From: an uncultured Bacteroidota bacterium
GTDB lineage: Bacteria; Bacteroidota; Bacteroidia; Flavobacteriales; Flavobacteriaceae
Length of the DNA stretch: 40,351 bases
Assembly (NCBI GenBank): GCA_903839195.1
Contig: CAIMBK010000061.1
Coordinates: forward strand, 1 to 40,351
Direction of reading: 5' to 3'
This document shows, piece after piece, positions 28,239 to 38,833 of the stretch (positions are counted from its first letter, which is position 1; every line of letters starts with the position of its first letter). Below the pieces are notes generated by a model. The model saw only the letters and a list, made by a program, of their open reading frames with translations, ran no database searches and was not told the origin of the DNA. Made by a program: the position numbers and the translations under genes.

Positions 28239-30047
28239 ATGGGTTTAGTTACTGCCAAAGAAGTTGCAAAAACAATAAATGCCGATAAATATGGAGTTTT
28301 AGGAACTTTTTTTGGGTGGATACTTATGAAAATTCTCAGGATTTCCACCTTAAACAAAGTCTATGATCGAAATCGACATTTAAAAGATGTTGGATTTTTG
28401 AATGGTATTTTGGATGATTTGCAAATTAAATTCGAAATCCCAGAAAAAGACTTTAAACGAATCCCAAAAGAAGGCGCTTACATAACAATTTCGAATCATC
28501 CTCTTGGCGGAATTGACGGCGTTTTGTTGTTGAAATTAATGCTCGAAAGAGAACCGAATTTTAAAATTATTGCGAATTTTCTTCTTCATCGAATTAGACC
28601 AGTCAAAAAATACATCATGCCGGTAAATCCTTTTGAAAATCATAAAGGAGCCCAATCCAGCGTGGTCGGAATTAAGGAAACTTTTCGGCATTTAAGTGAC
28701 GGAAAACCGCTGGGAATATTCCCTGCGGGAGAAGTTTCAACCTATAAAGACGGAAAATTAATGGTTGACAAACCATGGGAAGAAGGCGCAATTAAAGTCA
28801 TTCGGAAAGCCCAAGTTCCGGTAGTTCCTATTTATTTTCATGCCAAAAACAGTCGTTTGTTTTATTTGTTATCGAAAATTAGCGGCACATTACGAACCGC
28901 CAAATTGCCATCGGAAGTTTTTAGTCAAAAAAATCGTATAATTAAGGTCCGAATTGGAAAAGCAATTTCTGTCGAAGAGCAAAATGAACATAAATCGTTG
29001 GCGGACTATTCCGACTTTTTAAGACGAAAAACCTATATGTTGGCAAATCCTTATGAAAAGGAAAGTAAAAAACTAATAAACACAACCAATATCATCCCGC
29101 CAAAAAGTCCTAAAACAATTGTAATCGCTGCGAATCAGGAAAAGATGAATGAAGAAATCCTTGCGTTGCGGAATTCAGATTGTCGTTTGTTGCAAAGTAA
29201 AAACTATGAAGTGTTTTTTGCTAATGCGAGTAAAATTCCAAATTTATTGCATGAAATTGGTCGCTTGCGGGAAATTACGTTTCGGGAAGTGGGCGAAGGA
29301 ACGAATGAATCGATTGATTTAGATACATTTGATAGCTATTACCATCATTTATTTTTATGGGACGAGGACGCAAAAAAAGTGGCTGGCGCTTATCGAATGG
29401 GATTGGGCGCAGAAATTTTTCCTAAGTATGGGATGAATGGTTTTTATTTGAATGATTTGTTTCGATTTGAACCCGAACTAAACGATATGATGTCCAAATC
29501 GATCGAAATGGGTCGCGCGTTTATCATTAAAGAATACCAACAAAAACCGATGCCTTTATTTTTGCTTTGGAAAGGAATTATTCACACGACGCTTCGACAT
29601 CCAGAACATAAATTTCTTTTTGGCGGCGTGAGTATTAGCAATCAATTTTCGGGGTTTTCAAAATCGTTAATGATTGAATTTATGAAGTCTAATTTTTACG
29701 ACCCTTATATTGCGCAATATGTTCATCCGAAAAAAGCGTATAAAGTAAAGCTGAAAGATGCCGATAAAGATTTTATTTTTGATGAAGCTGAATCCGATTT
29801 GAATAAATTCGACAAAATCATCGATGAACTGGAGCCTGGCGATTTGCGTTTGCCGGTTTTAATTAAAAAATATATCAAACAAAATGCTCGTGTAGTGGCA
29901 TTTAATGTGGATCCTTTATTTAATAATTCGGTGGATGGATTGATGTATATTCGGATTGCAGATATTCCCGAAAGCACCATGAAACCCGTAATGGAAGAAT
30001 TTCAGGCAGAATTGGAACGCAAACTAACCGAAAAAGGGGAAGTTTAA
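28239..30047 (+). CDS. Two-domain acyltransferase: PlsC-like N-domain plus GNAT-like C-domain (OlsF-like)
   Basis: N-term ITISNHPLGGIDG..FPAGEVSTYKDGK acyltransferase motifs; C-term IGRLREITFREVGEGTNESIDLDTFDSYYHHLFLWDEDAKKVAGAYRMGLG OlsB-like. Confidence 0.85.
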   Translation: MGLVTAKEVAKTINADKYGVLGTFFGWILMKILRISTLNKVYDRNRHLKDVGFLNGILDDLQIKFEIPEKDFKRIPKEGAYITISNHPLGGIDGVLLLKLMLEREPNFKIIANFLLHRIRPVKKYIMPVNPFENHKGAQSSVVGIKETFRHLSDGKPLGIFPAGEVSTYKDGKLMVDKPWEEGAIKVIRKAQVPVVPIYFHAKNSRLFYLLSKISGTLRTAKLPSEVFSQKNRIIKVRIGKAISVEEQNEHKSLADYSDFLRRKTYMLANPYEKESKKLINTTNIIPPKSPKTIVIAANQEKMNEEILALRNSDCRLLQSKNYEVFFANASKIPNLLHEIGRLREITFREVGEGTNESIDLDTFDSYYHHLFLWDEDAKKVAGAYRMGLGAEIFPKYGMNGFYLNDLFRFEPELNDMMSKSIEMGRAFIIKEYQQKPMPLFLLWKGIIHTTLRHPEHKFLFGGVSISNQFSGFSKSLMIEFMKSNFYDPYIAQYVHPKKAYKVKLKDADKDFIFDEAESDLNKFDKIIDELEPGDLRLPVLIKKYIKQNARVVAFNVDPLFNNSVDGLMYIRIADIPESTMKPVMEEFQAELERKLTEKGEV

Positions 30048-30053
30048 TTGAAC

Positions 30054-31010
30054 TTACAATTTTAAATTCAACTTTTTGATTTTATCAACGATAACTTGTG
30101 CCAATTTTTGATGACTTTCAAATGTCCATCCAGCAATATGAGGCGTCAACAAAACGTTATTTGCTTTTGCTAAATATTGAAAAGCGGCTGGTAAATTATT
30201 TTCTTGGAAAAGGGTTTCGAAAGAAGCTTTTTCGTATTCCAAAACATCCAAGCCAGCTCCTAAAATTTTTCCAGATTGTAATGCTTCGACCAAATCTTGA
30301 GTAACTACGGAATTTCCTCGGGCGGTATTTAGAAACCAAAAAGGTTTTGAAAAAGCGTTTATAAAATCGGTATTCACCATTTTGTTCGTTTCGGTTGTCA
30401 AAGGCGTATGCAAACTTAAAACATCGCTTTTTTGTTGCAATTCTTGAAGCGAAACTTGTTTGACATTTTCATCGGAAACATTGGCAAGAATATCATAGCA
30501 AATAACCTCAACATCAAAACCGCGTAGTTTTCTGGCAAACGATTTTCCCATATTTCCGTAACCAATAATTCCTATAGTTTTTCCTTCAAGTTCGTGGCCG
30601 CGATTCCCTTCGCGATTCCAAATTCCTTGTTTTACTCCAGAATTGGCTTGGTTTAAATTATTCAATAAGGATAATAACATTCCAAGCGCATGTTCGCCTA
30701 CGGCATTTTGATTGCCTTCAGGCGCCGCAATAAGTTCGATGTTTTTGCTTTTGGCATATTCGCAGTCAATGCTTTCCAATCCTGCGCCAACTCGGGCAAT
30801 AAATTGTAAATTGGTTGCTTTGTCGATAAATGTCTTATCAATTTTGAATCGACTTCGAATTACAATTCCGTGATATTCGTGAATTTTCGCTTCAATTTCT
30901 TCTTTGGAGGAAACAAAATCTTCTTGGTTATCAAATCCAGATTCTTGCAATTGTTGCCAAAGCAAAGGATGATTGCTGTCGATGTGAAGGATTTTTATTG
31001 TTTTAGGCAT
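30054..31010 (-). CDS. D-2-hydroxyacid dehydrogenase (phosphoglycerate dehydrogenase-like)
   Basis: GKTIGIIGYGNMGKSFARKL NAD-binding, LLTPHIAGWT. Confidence 0.9.
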   Translation of the reverse strand: MPKTIKILHIDSNHPLLWQQLQESGFDNQEDFVSSKEEIEAKIHEYHGIVIRSRFKIDKTFIDKATNLQFIARVGAGLESIDCEYAKSKNIELIAAPEGNQNAVGEHALGMLLSLLNNLNQANSGVKQGIWNREGNRGHELEGKTIGIIGYGNMGKSFARKLRGFDVEVICYDILANVSDENVKQVSLQELQQKSDVLSLHTPLTTETNKMVNTDFINAFSKPFWFLNTARGNSVVTQDLVEALQSGKILGAGLDVLEYEKASFETLFQENNLPAAFQYLAKANNVLLTPHIAGWTFESHQKLAQVIVDKIKKLNLKL

Positions 31011-31017
31011 GGTGGGT

Positions 31018-32370
31018 TTAGAATCCTAAAATAATTTTGGCAATAGAAAAATAGATAAGAATTCCGAAAATATCGTTACTTGTAGTGATAAACGGACCTG
31101 TTGCTAAAGCGGGATCTATTTTAAATTTATTTAACAATAGCGGAATAAATGTTCCAATTAGTGAGGCTATTATAATTACAGAAATCAATGCCGTAGTAAC
31201 AATTATGCCAATAATAATTTCAACGTTTAGAAGGAAATGGCTTCCTAAAAATAAAATGGATGCTAGAATTATTCCGTTCAATAAACTCAAAGAAACTTCT
31301 TTTATTAATCTGTTAAATAGAGTGCCACTTAAGGAGTCGTTTGCCAAACCTTGTACGATAATTGCCGAAGATTGTACCCCAACATTTCCAGCCATAGCGG
31401 CAATTAAAGGTGTGAAAAAGAATAAATTACCATGTTCCAACATCGCTCCTTCAAACAATCCTAAAACTTTCACAGAGACAAATCCGCCTAAAAGTGCTAA
31501 AACTAACCATGGTAATCGCGCTTTTGTATGTTCGATAATACTATCATCGGCTTCAATATCTTGAGAAATACCTGCTGCCATTTGGTAATCTTGATCGGCT
31601 TCATCTTTGATTACATCCACGATATCATCAATGGTAATTCGACCTACTAATCTTCCCAATTCGTCAATTACAGGAATAGCTTCTAAATCGTATTTTTGCA
31701 TGATTCGAGCCACTTCAACGTCTTCGGTGTTGACTTTTACAAAATTTAATTTACGAATATATACTTCGCTAATAGGTGTTTTAGCCGATGTGGTTAATAA
31801 GTCCTTTAAAGAAAGGCGACCCAATAATTTATCTTGTTCATCAACAACATAAATAGAATGCACGCGGGAAATATTTTCGGCTTGAATTCGCATTTCTTTT
31901 ATGCAGGTAAGTACATTCCAATTTTCGTAAACTTTTACCAATTCTTTGTGCATAATTCCACCTGCCGTATCTTCTTTGTAACGCAATAAATCGACAATGT
32001 CTTTGGCATGTTCAACATCTTGCAATTCCGAAATTACTTCCTCTTTTTTACTTTGAGAAAGTTCGGCAATAATGTCGGCAGCATCATTCGTGTCCAATTC
32101 GTCTAATTCTTCCGCAATTTCTTTTGGAGACAATCGACTCAAAATGTTTTCCCGCAAATCTTCGTCCAATTCCAAAAGGATTTCGGCGGTTTTATCACTA
32201 TCTAAAACCTTGAAAATGTAGGTTGCTTCGTTAAAATCTAACTCTTCAAAAATTTCGGCAATATCAGCATGGTGCATGTCATTCAATAAAACTTCCAATT
32301 GTTGGTCGTCTCTTGATTGAATGAGTTGTTCAATTTGAACAATGAGCTCTTTGCTGATTTTAAACTCCAT
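31018..32370 (-). CDS. mgtE: Magnesium transporter MgtE
   Basis: MgtE N-domain, CBS pair, TM region with [12 protein letters not shown]. Confidence 0.95.
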   Translation of the reverse strand: MEFKISKELIVQIEQLIQSRDDQQLEVLLNDMHHADIAEIFEELDFNEATYIFKVLDSDKTAEILLELDEDLRENILSRLSPKEIAEELDELDTNDAADIIAELSQSKKEEVISELQDVEHAKDIVDLLRYKEDTAGGIMHKELVKVYENWNVLTCIKEMRIQAENISRVHSIYVVDEQDKLLGRLSLKDLLTTSAKTPISEVYIRKLNFVKVNTEDVEVARIMQKYDLEAIPVIDELGRLVGRITIDDIVDVIKDEADQDYQMAAGISQDIEADDSIIEHTKARLPWLVLALLGGFVSVKVLGLFEGAMLEHGNLFFFTPLIAAMAGNVGVQSSAIIVQGLANDSLSGTLFNRLIKEVSLSLLNGIILASILFLGSHFLLNVEIIIGIIVTTALISVIIIASLIGTFIPLLLNKFKIDPALATGPFITTSNDIFGILIYFSIAKIILGF

Positions 32371-33139
32371 CGGCTTCTATTTTTTGGGTAAGTGCAATAA
32401 ATTGTTGCACGTTTAATTGTTCGGGGCGAAGGTCAAAGATACTATCTTCTCGCAAATTATCCGACAAATTTAGTGTTTTTAAACTATTACGCAAAGTTTT
32501 ACGACGTTGTTGAAAGGCCGTTTTTACAACCGTAAAAAACAACTTTTCGCTACAAGGCAACGAAAAATCGTCTTTTCTTCGCAAACGCAATACGCCCGAT
32601 TTTACTTTTGGTGGCGGAATAAAAACATGTTCGTCAACGGTAAACAAGTATTCCGCATCGTAAAAAGCTTGTACAAGAACCGATAAAATTCCATACGCTT
32701 TTGTGCCTTTTTTTTCACAAATTCTTTCGGCTACTTCCTTTTGAAACATGCCCGCAAATTCTGGAATTTGATTCCGATATTCTAATGCTCGAAAAACTAT
32801 TTGGGTGGAAATATTGTAAGGAAAATTGCCAATTATTGCAAATTGTTTGCCTTCAAAAACCTCATTTATATTGTATTTTAAAAAATCCTTAGCGATAATT
32901 TTTCCGTGTAATTTCGGGTAGTTTTCTTCTAAATAAATTACCGATTCCGTATCGATTTCAACAACGTAAGTATTGGTTGGTTTTTCTAATAAATACTTGG
33001 TCAAAACACCCATTCCAGGGCCAATTTCAAGCACATCGCTATATCCTTCAAGGTTTAAAGTATCGGCAATTGCGGCGGCAATACTTTCGTCTTTTAGGAA
33101 ATGCTGTCCGAGGTGTTTTTTTGCTTTTACTTTTTCCAT
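32360..33139 (-). CDS. rsmA: 16S rRNA (adenine1518/1519-N6)-dimethyltransferase (KsgA)
   Basis: [33 protein letters not shown]. Overlaps mgtE by 11 bp. Confidence 0.97.
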   Translation of the reverse strand: MEKVKAKKHLGQHFLKDESIAAAIADTLNLEGYSDVLEIGPGMGVLTKYLLEKPTNTYVVEIDTESVIYLEENYPKLHGKIIAKDFLKYNINEVFEGKQFAIIGNFPYNISTQIVFRALEYRNQIPEFAGMFQKEVAERICEKKGTKAYGILSVLVQAFYDAEYLFTVDEHVFIPPPKVKSGVLRLRRKDDFSLPCSEKLFFTVVKTAFQQRRKTLRNSLKTLNLSDNLREDSIFDLRPEQLNVQQFIALTQKIEADGV

Positions 33140-33181
33140 AATTGGGATTCTTATTTCAGATTTTTGCTGAAAAACTACTAA

Positions 33182-33493
33182 TTAATATTCCGAAATCAAT
33201 TCTAATTCGGTTCTGAATGCCAACATTTTATCCCCGAATAATGCTAATCCTTCGTCGCGTAATCTTGGCGCGTCTTCCAAATAATATTGTTCAAGAGTTG
33301 CTTTATTTTCGGTGGTGTATTGGATCGAATAAGTGGTTCCGCCCATTTCTTCTTCAATTAGCACTTTGACCATTCGTGCCGACGAGAATTTTCCTGTAGC
33401 CAAAACATCTTTTATATGTTTGTCTTGCATCCACGCGAGCCATTGGTCGTGAACGCTTTCATGAATGTTGATTGTAACGTTATAAATTATCAT
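33182..33493 (-). CDS. DUF4286 family protein
   Basis: MIIYNVTINIHESVHDQWLAWMQDKHIKDVLATGKF; 103 aa. Confidence 0.8.
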   Translation of the reverse strand: MIIYNVTINIHESVHDQWLAWMQDKHIKDVLATGKFSSARMVKVLIEEEMGGTTYSIQYTTENKATLEQYYLEDAPRLRDEGLALFGDKMLAFRTELELISEY

Positions 33494-33502
33494 GGTGAAT
33501 TT

Positions 33503-35281
33503 TTATAAATTAGTGTCGCCGCGCAATTGACGGAATTTTTTTCTGGAATCAATAAAATAAATACTGTCTTCGTGGTGAAAAACGATTTGTTCATAAAGCG
33601 CCTTCGCTTTTTCGACGTCAATGAGTTTCTTGTTATAAATTTCGGCCGAAAAATACAAAGCTTCATCAATATAAATTCCGTCCTCATGCTGATCGATAAT
33701 CGTTTTGTATTGGCTTAAAGCCGATTGATAATCGCCCAGTTTTTCGAAGGTTTTTCCTAATCGATAACAAGTGATGCTTTCTATTTCGTTTCCTTTATAA
33801 TTCGTCAGGATTTTTTGAAATTGGGTTAATGCTTCTTGGTTTTTATTTTGATAAAGTAAATAATCTGCGCGTGAAAAATCTTTTAATGCCGTTAAAGTTG
33901 AATCGGCGGCGGTATTGTCATTAATTAATAAAAAATATTCCAACGCATCATTCGCAATTAATTGTGTTGAGGCCGATTTGAGTTCTTTAAATTGTTTTTG
34001 TGCCCAAACAAAATCGGCTTTAAAATAGCTGGTTTTGGCGGCTTTCAAACTCGCTTCGTGGCCAATAACATCGTTTTTTATGTCTTCTTCAATTTGAGAA
34101 TAATACAACAACGCTTGGTTGAATTTCTCTTCAAAAAGAAAAATATCCGCGAGTTCCATTTTTGCATCGGCCGCTTGATATTGGTTCAATGGCAATTCCA
34201 ACGCTTTCTTTAAAATCGTTTTTCCTGCCTCGGGATTGTTTCGTTTGAAAGTGAGAAAATGGGCTTGAAGAATTTGAATTTCTATGGTGTTTGGCCCAAT
34301 TCCATATTGTTTAATCAATTGATCCAACTCGGTTTCAATCGCTGGAAAAGTGGCTTCCAAACCGGAATTTATTTTCATTTCCATCAAATAAAAACGCGCC
34401 TGAATTTGCAAATTCATGTCTTGGGTGTTTTCCAAAACGAAGGTCAAAATTTCCGAAGCGGCATCTTGAATGTCTTCGTCAATGGCCATTTTTCCGAGAT
34501 TGACAATGTTAGAAAATGTTTCGGGATTTCGTTTGTAGATGGCTTTTTCTTGCACAAAAGCTTTTCCGTATTCTTTTTGTTGGACATAAAACCAGCTCAA
34601 AAATTGGTTCCAAAAAATATCTTGGTTTTTTTGCGATTGCAAAACCAATGCTTTTCGCAGCGATTCATTGAACGCCAAATTATTATCTTCGGAAAGAAAT
34701 CGGGAAAGTTGATTTTGGATGATGTATAAGTTTTGTTTATTCGTAAATGATTCTTCAAGAAATTTTTCAATCATTTTATCGGTATTTCCTTTTTGTCCAT
34801 AAAGTATGGCCATTTGGAAATTGAAATTAAATTTTGGGTCAATCGCATTGGCCATTTCATAGGCTTGAAGGGCTAAATCGACCAGCACTTTCTTTTCAAA
34901 AGCGGCGGCAACTCCGTAAACTTCACTTGTGTTTTTCTTGATTCGGTCTAATGCTTGTTCGTAGTATTTATTTGCTTTAGCGTCGTCTTTTTGCAATTGA
35001 AAATTATATCCTAATTCTACTAAAGAAGATGCTTGTCGGTATTTGTTTAATTGTTCTTGAATGGCGTTTTCTGCTTTGTCAAACTGTTTCAATTGTTGGT
35101 AACATTCAACTGTTTTTTGAAGAAAAACCCAATTATTTGGTTGCGATTTAACCAATTCTTGATAGGAAATTAATGCCTTTTCAAAATCACCTTTATCAAA
35201 ATAATGCTGCGCCAATTGTTCGTTTTGTGCACAAACAAGTAGCGAGAAAAATAAGGTTATATATAGAAAAAACTTTTTCAT
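33503..35281 (-). CDS. Secreted tetratricopeptide repeat protein
   Basis: Signal peptide MKKFFLYITLFFSLLVCAQN and many TPR-like repeats (AQHYFDKGDFEKALISYQELVKSQPN). Confidence 0.88.
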   Translation of the reverse strand: MKKFFLYITLFFSLLVCAQNEQLAQHYFDKGDFEKALISYQELVKSQPNNWVFLQKTVECYQQLKQFDKAENAIQEQLNKYRQASSLVELGYNFQLQKDDAKANKYYEQALDRIKKNTSEVYGVAAAFEKKVLVDLALQAYEMANAIDPKFNFNFQMAILYGQKGNTDKMIEKFLEESFTNKQNLYIIQNQLSRFLSEDNNLAFNESLRKALVLQSQKNQDIFWNQFLSWFYVQQKEYGKAFVQEKAIYKRNPETFSNIVNLGKMAIDEDIQDAASEILTFVLENTQDMNLQIQARFYLMEMKINSGLEATFPAIETELDQLIKQYGIGPNTIEIQILQAHFLTFKRNNPEAGKTILKKALELPLNQYQAADAKMELADIFLFEEKFNQALLYYSQIEEDIKNDVIGHEASLKAAKTSYFKADFVWAQKQFKELKSASTQLIANDALEYFLLINDNTAADSTLTALKDFSRADYLLYQNKNQEALTQFQKILTNYKGNEIESITCYRLGKTFEKLGDYQSALSQYKTIIDQHEDGIYIDEALYFSAEIYNKKLIDVEKAKALYEQIVFHHEDSIYFIDSRKKFRQLRGDTNL

Positions 35282-35321
35282 TTCGATTGTTTGTTACTTC
35301 AAAACGGTATTACAACAACTA

Positions 35322-36593
35322 TTAATTGATGATGTCAAAACCACAATATGGTCGCAAAACTTCCGGGATTACGATTCCTTCGGGCGTTTGATAATTTTCT
35401 AAAATTCCAGCCAAAACTCTTGGCAAAGCCAATGAACTTCCGTTTAAAGTGTGCGCCAATTGGTTTTTTCCATCTTTATCTTTAAAACGTAATTTCAAAC
35501 GATTGGCCTGAAAAGTCTCAAAATTAGAAACCGATGAAATTTCCAACCAACGGTCTTGCGCTGTAGAAAACACTTCAAAATCATAGGTTAAAGCAGAAGT
35601 AAAACCCATGTCGCCGCCACAAAGACGCAAAATTCGGTACGGTAATTTCAATTCTTGAAGGATTGATTTAACGTGTTCCACCATTCCGTCAAGGGCTTTG
35701 TACGATTTTTCTGGATGTTCGATTCGTACAATTTCGACTTTATCAAATTGGTGCAAACGATTTAAGCCACGCACATGCGCACCATAAGAACCCGCTTCCC
35801 GACGGAAACAAGGCGTGTAGGCGGTGCATAAAACGGGCAATTCATTTTCGTTGAGAATCACATCGCGAAACAAATTCGTAACCGGAACCTCAGCGGTTGG
35901 GATCAAATACAAATCGTCGATCGTGGAATGATACATTTGACCTTCTTTGTCGGGCAATTGTCCCGTTCCGTAGCCCGATGCTTCGTTTACTAAGTGCGGC
36001 ACTTGCACCTCGTTGTAACCTGCAGCGGTATTTTTGTCTAAAAAATAATTGATTAAAGCGCGTTGCAACTTGGCTCCTTTTCCTTTATAAACCGGAAAAC
36101 CAGCGCCCGTAATTTTTACGCCCAATTCAAAATCGATAATATCATATTTTTTTACTAATTCCCAATGCGGTTGGGCTCCTTCGTGCAAAACGGGAATTTC
36201 GCCTTCTTCAAAAACGTTCAGATTTTCTTCAGGTGTTTTTCCTTCTGGAACAATATCGGCAGGAAGATTGGGTAATGTATATAATTTTTGAGTCAATTCA
36301 TGAGCCAAAGCATCTGCTTTTTCAGCCAAGTCTTTGCTTTTTTCTTTTAACAAAACTGTTTTTTCTTTCAAAATAGCCGCTTTCGATTTTTCGCCGCTTT
36401 TCATTAAATCGCCAATAGAGGCCGCCAATTTATTCGCTTCAGACAAAATTGCGTCTAATTCTACTTGTGTAGCACGGCGTTTTTCGTCCAATAGAACTAC
36501 TTCTTGTATGGTAGATTTGGCATCGATGTTTCGTTTTGCCAATGCTTTGATTACCTTTTCTTGATTTTCTCTAATAAATGAAATTTGTAACAT
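35322..36593 (-). CDS. serS: Seryl-tRNA synthetase
   Basis: MLQISFIRENQEKVIKALAKRNI, class II motifs (TPCFRREAGSYG, NGSSLALPR). Confidence 0.97.
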   Translation of the reverse strand: MLQISFIRENQEKVIKALAKRNIDAKSTIQEVVLLDEKRRATQVELDAILSEANKLAASIGDLMKSGEKSKAAILKEKTVLLKEKSKDLAEKADALAHELTQKLYTLPNLPADIVPEGKTPEENLNVFEEGEIPVLHEGAQPHWELVKKYDIIDFELGVKITGAGFPVYKGKGAKLQRALINYFLDKNTAAGYNEVQVPHLVNEASGYGTGQLPDKEGQMYHSTIDDLYLIPTAEVPVTNLFRDVILNENELPVLCTAYTPCFRREAGSYGAHVRGLNRLHQFDKVEIVRIEHPEKSYKALDGMVEHVKSILQELKLPYRILRLCGGDMGFTSALTYDFEVFSTAQDRWLEISSVSNFETFQANRLKLRFKDKDGKNQLAHTLNGSSLALPRVLAGILENYQTPEGIVIPEVLRPYCGFDIIN

Positions 36594-36614
36594 ATCTGGA
36601 ATGAATTAAGACCG

Positions 36615-36622
36615 CAAATTTA
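36615..36622 (-). promoter_or_regulatory. Candidate -7 box (TAaaTTTG) for serS
   Basis: CAAATTTA on + strand, 22 nt upstream of serS ATG; no clear -33. Confidence 0.4.
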
Positions 36623-36768
36623 AGGAAATGTTTTGTATAAAATGGGCCAAAATGAAAAACTTCAAATGGCAAGTTTTTAGGTAATTAATGGCTGTAAATT
36701 TGAGGATAAACGCAACCCGTATTGTATTTATAATTTGATTTCTTATATTCGCTAAAAAAATATTACCC

Positions 36769-38694
36769 TTGAAAAAAATTATTTGCACTTTGCTGATTTT
36801 GGTTCGATTTTCTTCATTTTCGCAAGAAACACATCAAAACAACTTTGGAATTGCTGAAACAGAAAAAATTTCAGCCGCCAAAACCATGAATTTGGCTGTA
36901 AATCCAAATACATTAAACTATGATGTTACCTACCATAAATTGGAATTCACCGTTGATCCTGCGGTTTATTTTATAACTGGAAAAGTAACCACAACTTATA
37001 CTGCAATTTCAAACATGACTTCGTTGACCTTTGATTTAAGCAATACTTTAATTGTTAGTTCGGTTAAAATAAACAATTCGGCTTTGGTTTTTTCTCAAAA
37101 TACAAATGAATTGGTAATTACTTTGCCCACAACACAAACTGCGGGAACGCAAGCCACTGTTGAGATAATTTATGCTGGTGCGCCGCCACAAAACGGGTTT
37201 TTTGCCTTTACAAGTTCGACACATGGAACGCCTCCAACTCCTGTAATGTATACCTTATCCGAACCTTTTGGCGGACGCGATTGGTGGCCATGCAAACAAG
37301 ATTTGAACGATAAAATTGACGCAATTGATGTTTATATCACGGCGCCATCGCAATATGTAAGTGTTTCTAATGGCATTGAACCAGAAGCTCCAATTGTAAT
37401 TGGGGGGAATAAAACCACTCATTTTCATCATGGTTATCCGATTCCGGCCTATTTGATTGCGATTGCCGTTACCAATTATAGCGTTTATAATCAGACTGCG
37501 GGAACCGCTCCAAATACTTTTCCAATAATCAATTATATATATCCGGAAACTTTAGCTTCCGTTGAGACGCAATTGGCTCAAACGCCATTGATTATGGATT
37601 TATTCGAATCATTATTTGAAATTTATCCTTTTCATAACGAAAAATACGGTCATGCTCAATTTGGTTGGGGCGGCGGAATGGAACACACGACGGTTTCATT
37701 TATGCAAAATTTTAGTAGAGGTCTTATTGCTCATGAAATGGCGCACCAATGGTTTGGCGATAAAATTACGTGTGGCACTTGGAAAGACATTTGGCTTAAT
37801 GAAGGATTCGCAACCTATGTAGCCGCTTTGGTAATTGAAAATTTTGATGGCGCGAGTGCCTTTATTACCGAAAAAGGAAGTATGATTAATAATATTACTT
37901 CGTCTCCAAACGGAGCAGTTTATTTAACTGATACACAGGCATTAGATGTAAATCGGATTTTCAGTGGCAGATTGACCTATAATAAAGGCGCTATGGTTTT
38001 GAACATGCTACGTTTCAAAATGGGCGATGCGTTGTTTTTTCAAGGAGTAAAAAATTATTTGGCCGATACTAATTTGGCTTATAAATATGCCATTACATCC
38101 AACTTGCAATCGCATTTGGAAGCCATTTATGGAAGTAGTTTAACGGAGTTTTTCAGCGATTGGATTTACAATCAAGGTTATCCGATTTATAACATTACGG
38201 CACAAAATTTAACGGGAGGTCAGGTGAAATTTGTGGTCAATCAAACGCAATCCAACGCATCGGTTTCGTATTTTGAAATGCCCGTTCCGGTGCGTGTTTT
38301 TGGTGCCGGCGGAGAAGAAATGGATTTGGTATTAAACAACACCGCAAATGGCCAAATTTTTATAGAAAACGTTCCGTTTGCAATTACTAGTTTGACTTTT
38401 GACCCAGAAAAAAACATCATTTCAAAAAACAGCGTGGTGACTTTGGGCGGCAATGATTTTGAATTTGATACGTCGGTGATGCTTTATCCAAATCCGGTTT
38501 CAAATGTGGTTTCTATTGATTTTTCGAATAATGAATTTGTTGCCAATGCGACTTTTTTTAATTCCATTGGACAAAAAATAAAAGAAACTACCACTCAAAA
38601 AACCTGGGATGTTTCCAGTTTTGAATCGGGTATTTATTTCATTCGGGTGGCAACATTGGAAGGAACAAAACAATTTAAGTTTATTAAAAAATAA
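36769..38694 (+). CDS. M1-family metallopeptidase with T9SS C-terminal sorting tail (TTG start)
   Basis: HEMAHQWFGDKITCGTWKDIWLNEGFATY (HExxH-x18-E), GGMEHTTVSF; tail MLYPNPVSNVVSIDF...GIYFIRVATLEGTKQFKFIKK. Start codon at 36769 is TTG. Confidence 0.92.
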   Translation: MKKIICTLLILVRFSSFSQETHQNNFGIAETEKISAAKTMNLAVNPNTLNYDVTYHKLEFTVDPAVYFITGKVTTTYTAISNMTSLTFDLSNTLIVSSVKINNSALVFSQNTNELVITLPTTQTAGTQATVEIIYAGAPPQNGFFAFTSSTHGTPPTPVMYTLSEPFGGRDWWPCKQDLNDKIDAIDVYITAPSQYVSVSNGIEPEAPIVIGGNKTTHFHHGYPIPAYLIAIAVTNYSVYNQTAGTAPNTFPIINYIYPETLASVETQLAQTPLIMDLFESLFEIYPFHNEKYGHAQFGWGGGMEHTTVSFMQNFSRGLIAHEMAHQWFGDKITCGTWKDIWLNEGFATYVAALVIENFDGASAFITEKGSMINNITSSPNGAVYLTDTQALDVNRIFSGRLTYNKGAMVLNMLRFKMGDALFFQGVKNYLADTNLAYKYAITSNLQSHLEAIYGSSLTEFFSDWIYNQGYPIYNITAQNLTGGQVKFVVNQTQSNASVSYFEMPVPVRVFGAGGEEMDLVLNNTANGQIFIENVPFAITSLTFDPEKNIISKNSVVTLGGNDFEFDTSVMLYPNPVSNVVSIDFSNNEFVANATFFNSIGQKIKETTTQKTWDVSSFESGIYFIRVATLEGTKQFKFIKK

Positions 38695-38833
38695 TTTATT
38701 GGTCGCCATTAAGAATAATTCGTTAAATTTTAATTAATAAACGTCTTAATTCAGATGGAACGCAATACTATTGTAGGATATATAAAATAGAAAACGCTAC
38801 TTTTGTGCGTTATAAAAAAATCGAAATTAAAAA

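Noticed and set aside
31085-31564. 159-aa plus-strand ORF antisense to mgtE
   Set aside because: Mirror of mgtE transmembrane codons; shadow ORF.
34259-34729. 156-aa plus-strand ORF antisense to the TPR gene
   Set aside because: No start context or motifs; composition reflects antisense of TPR codons.
36695-36702. TAaaTTTG -7-like box upstream of the M1 peptidase
   Set aside because: No -33 TTG and an AT-rich context where chance matches are expected; not strong enough.
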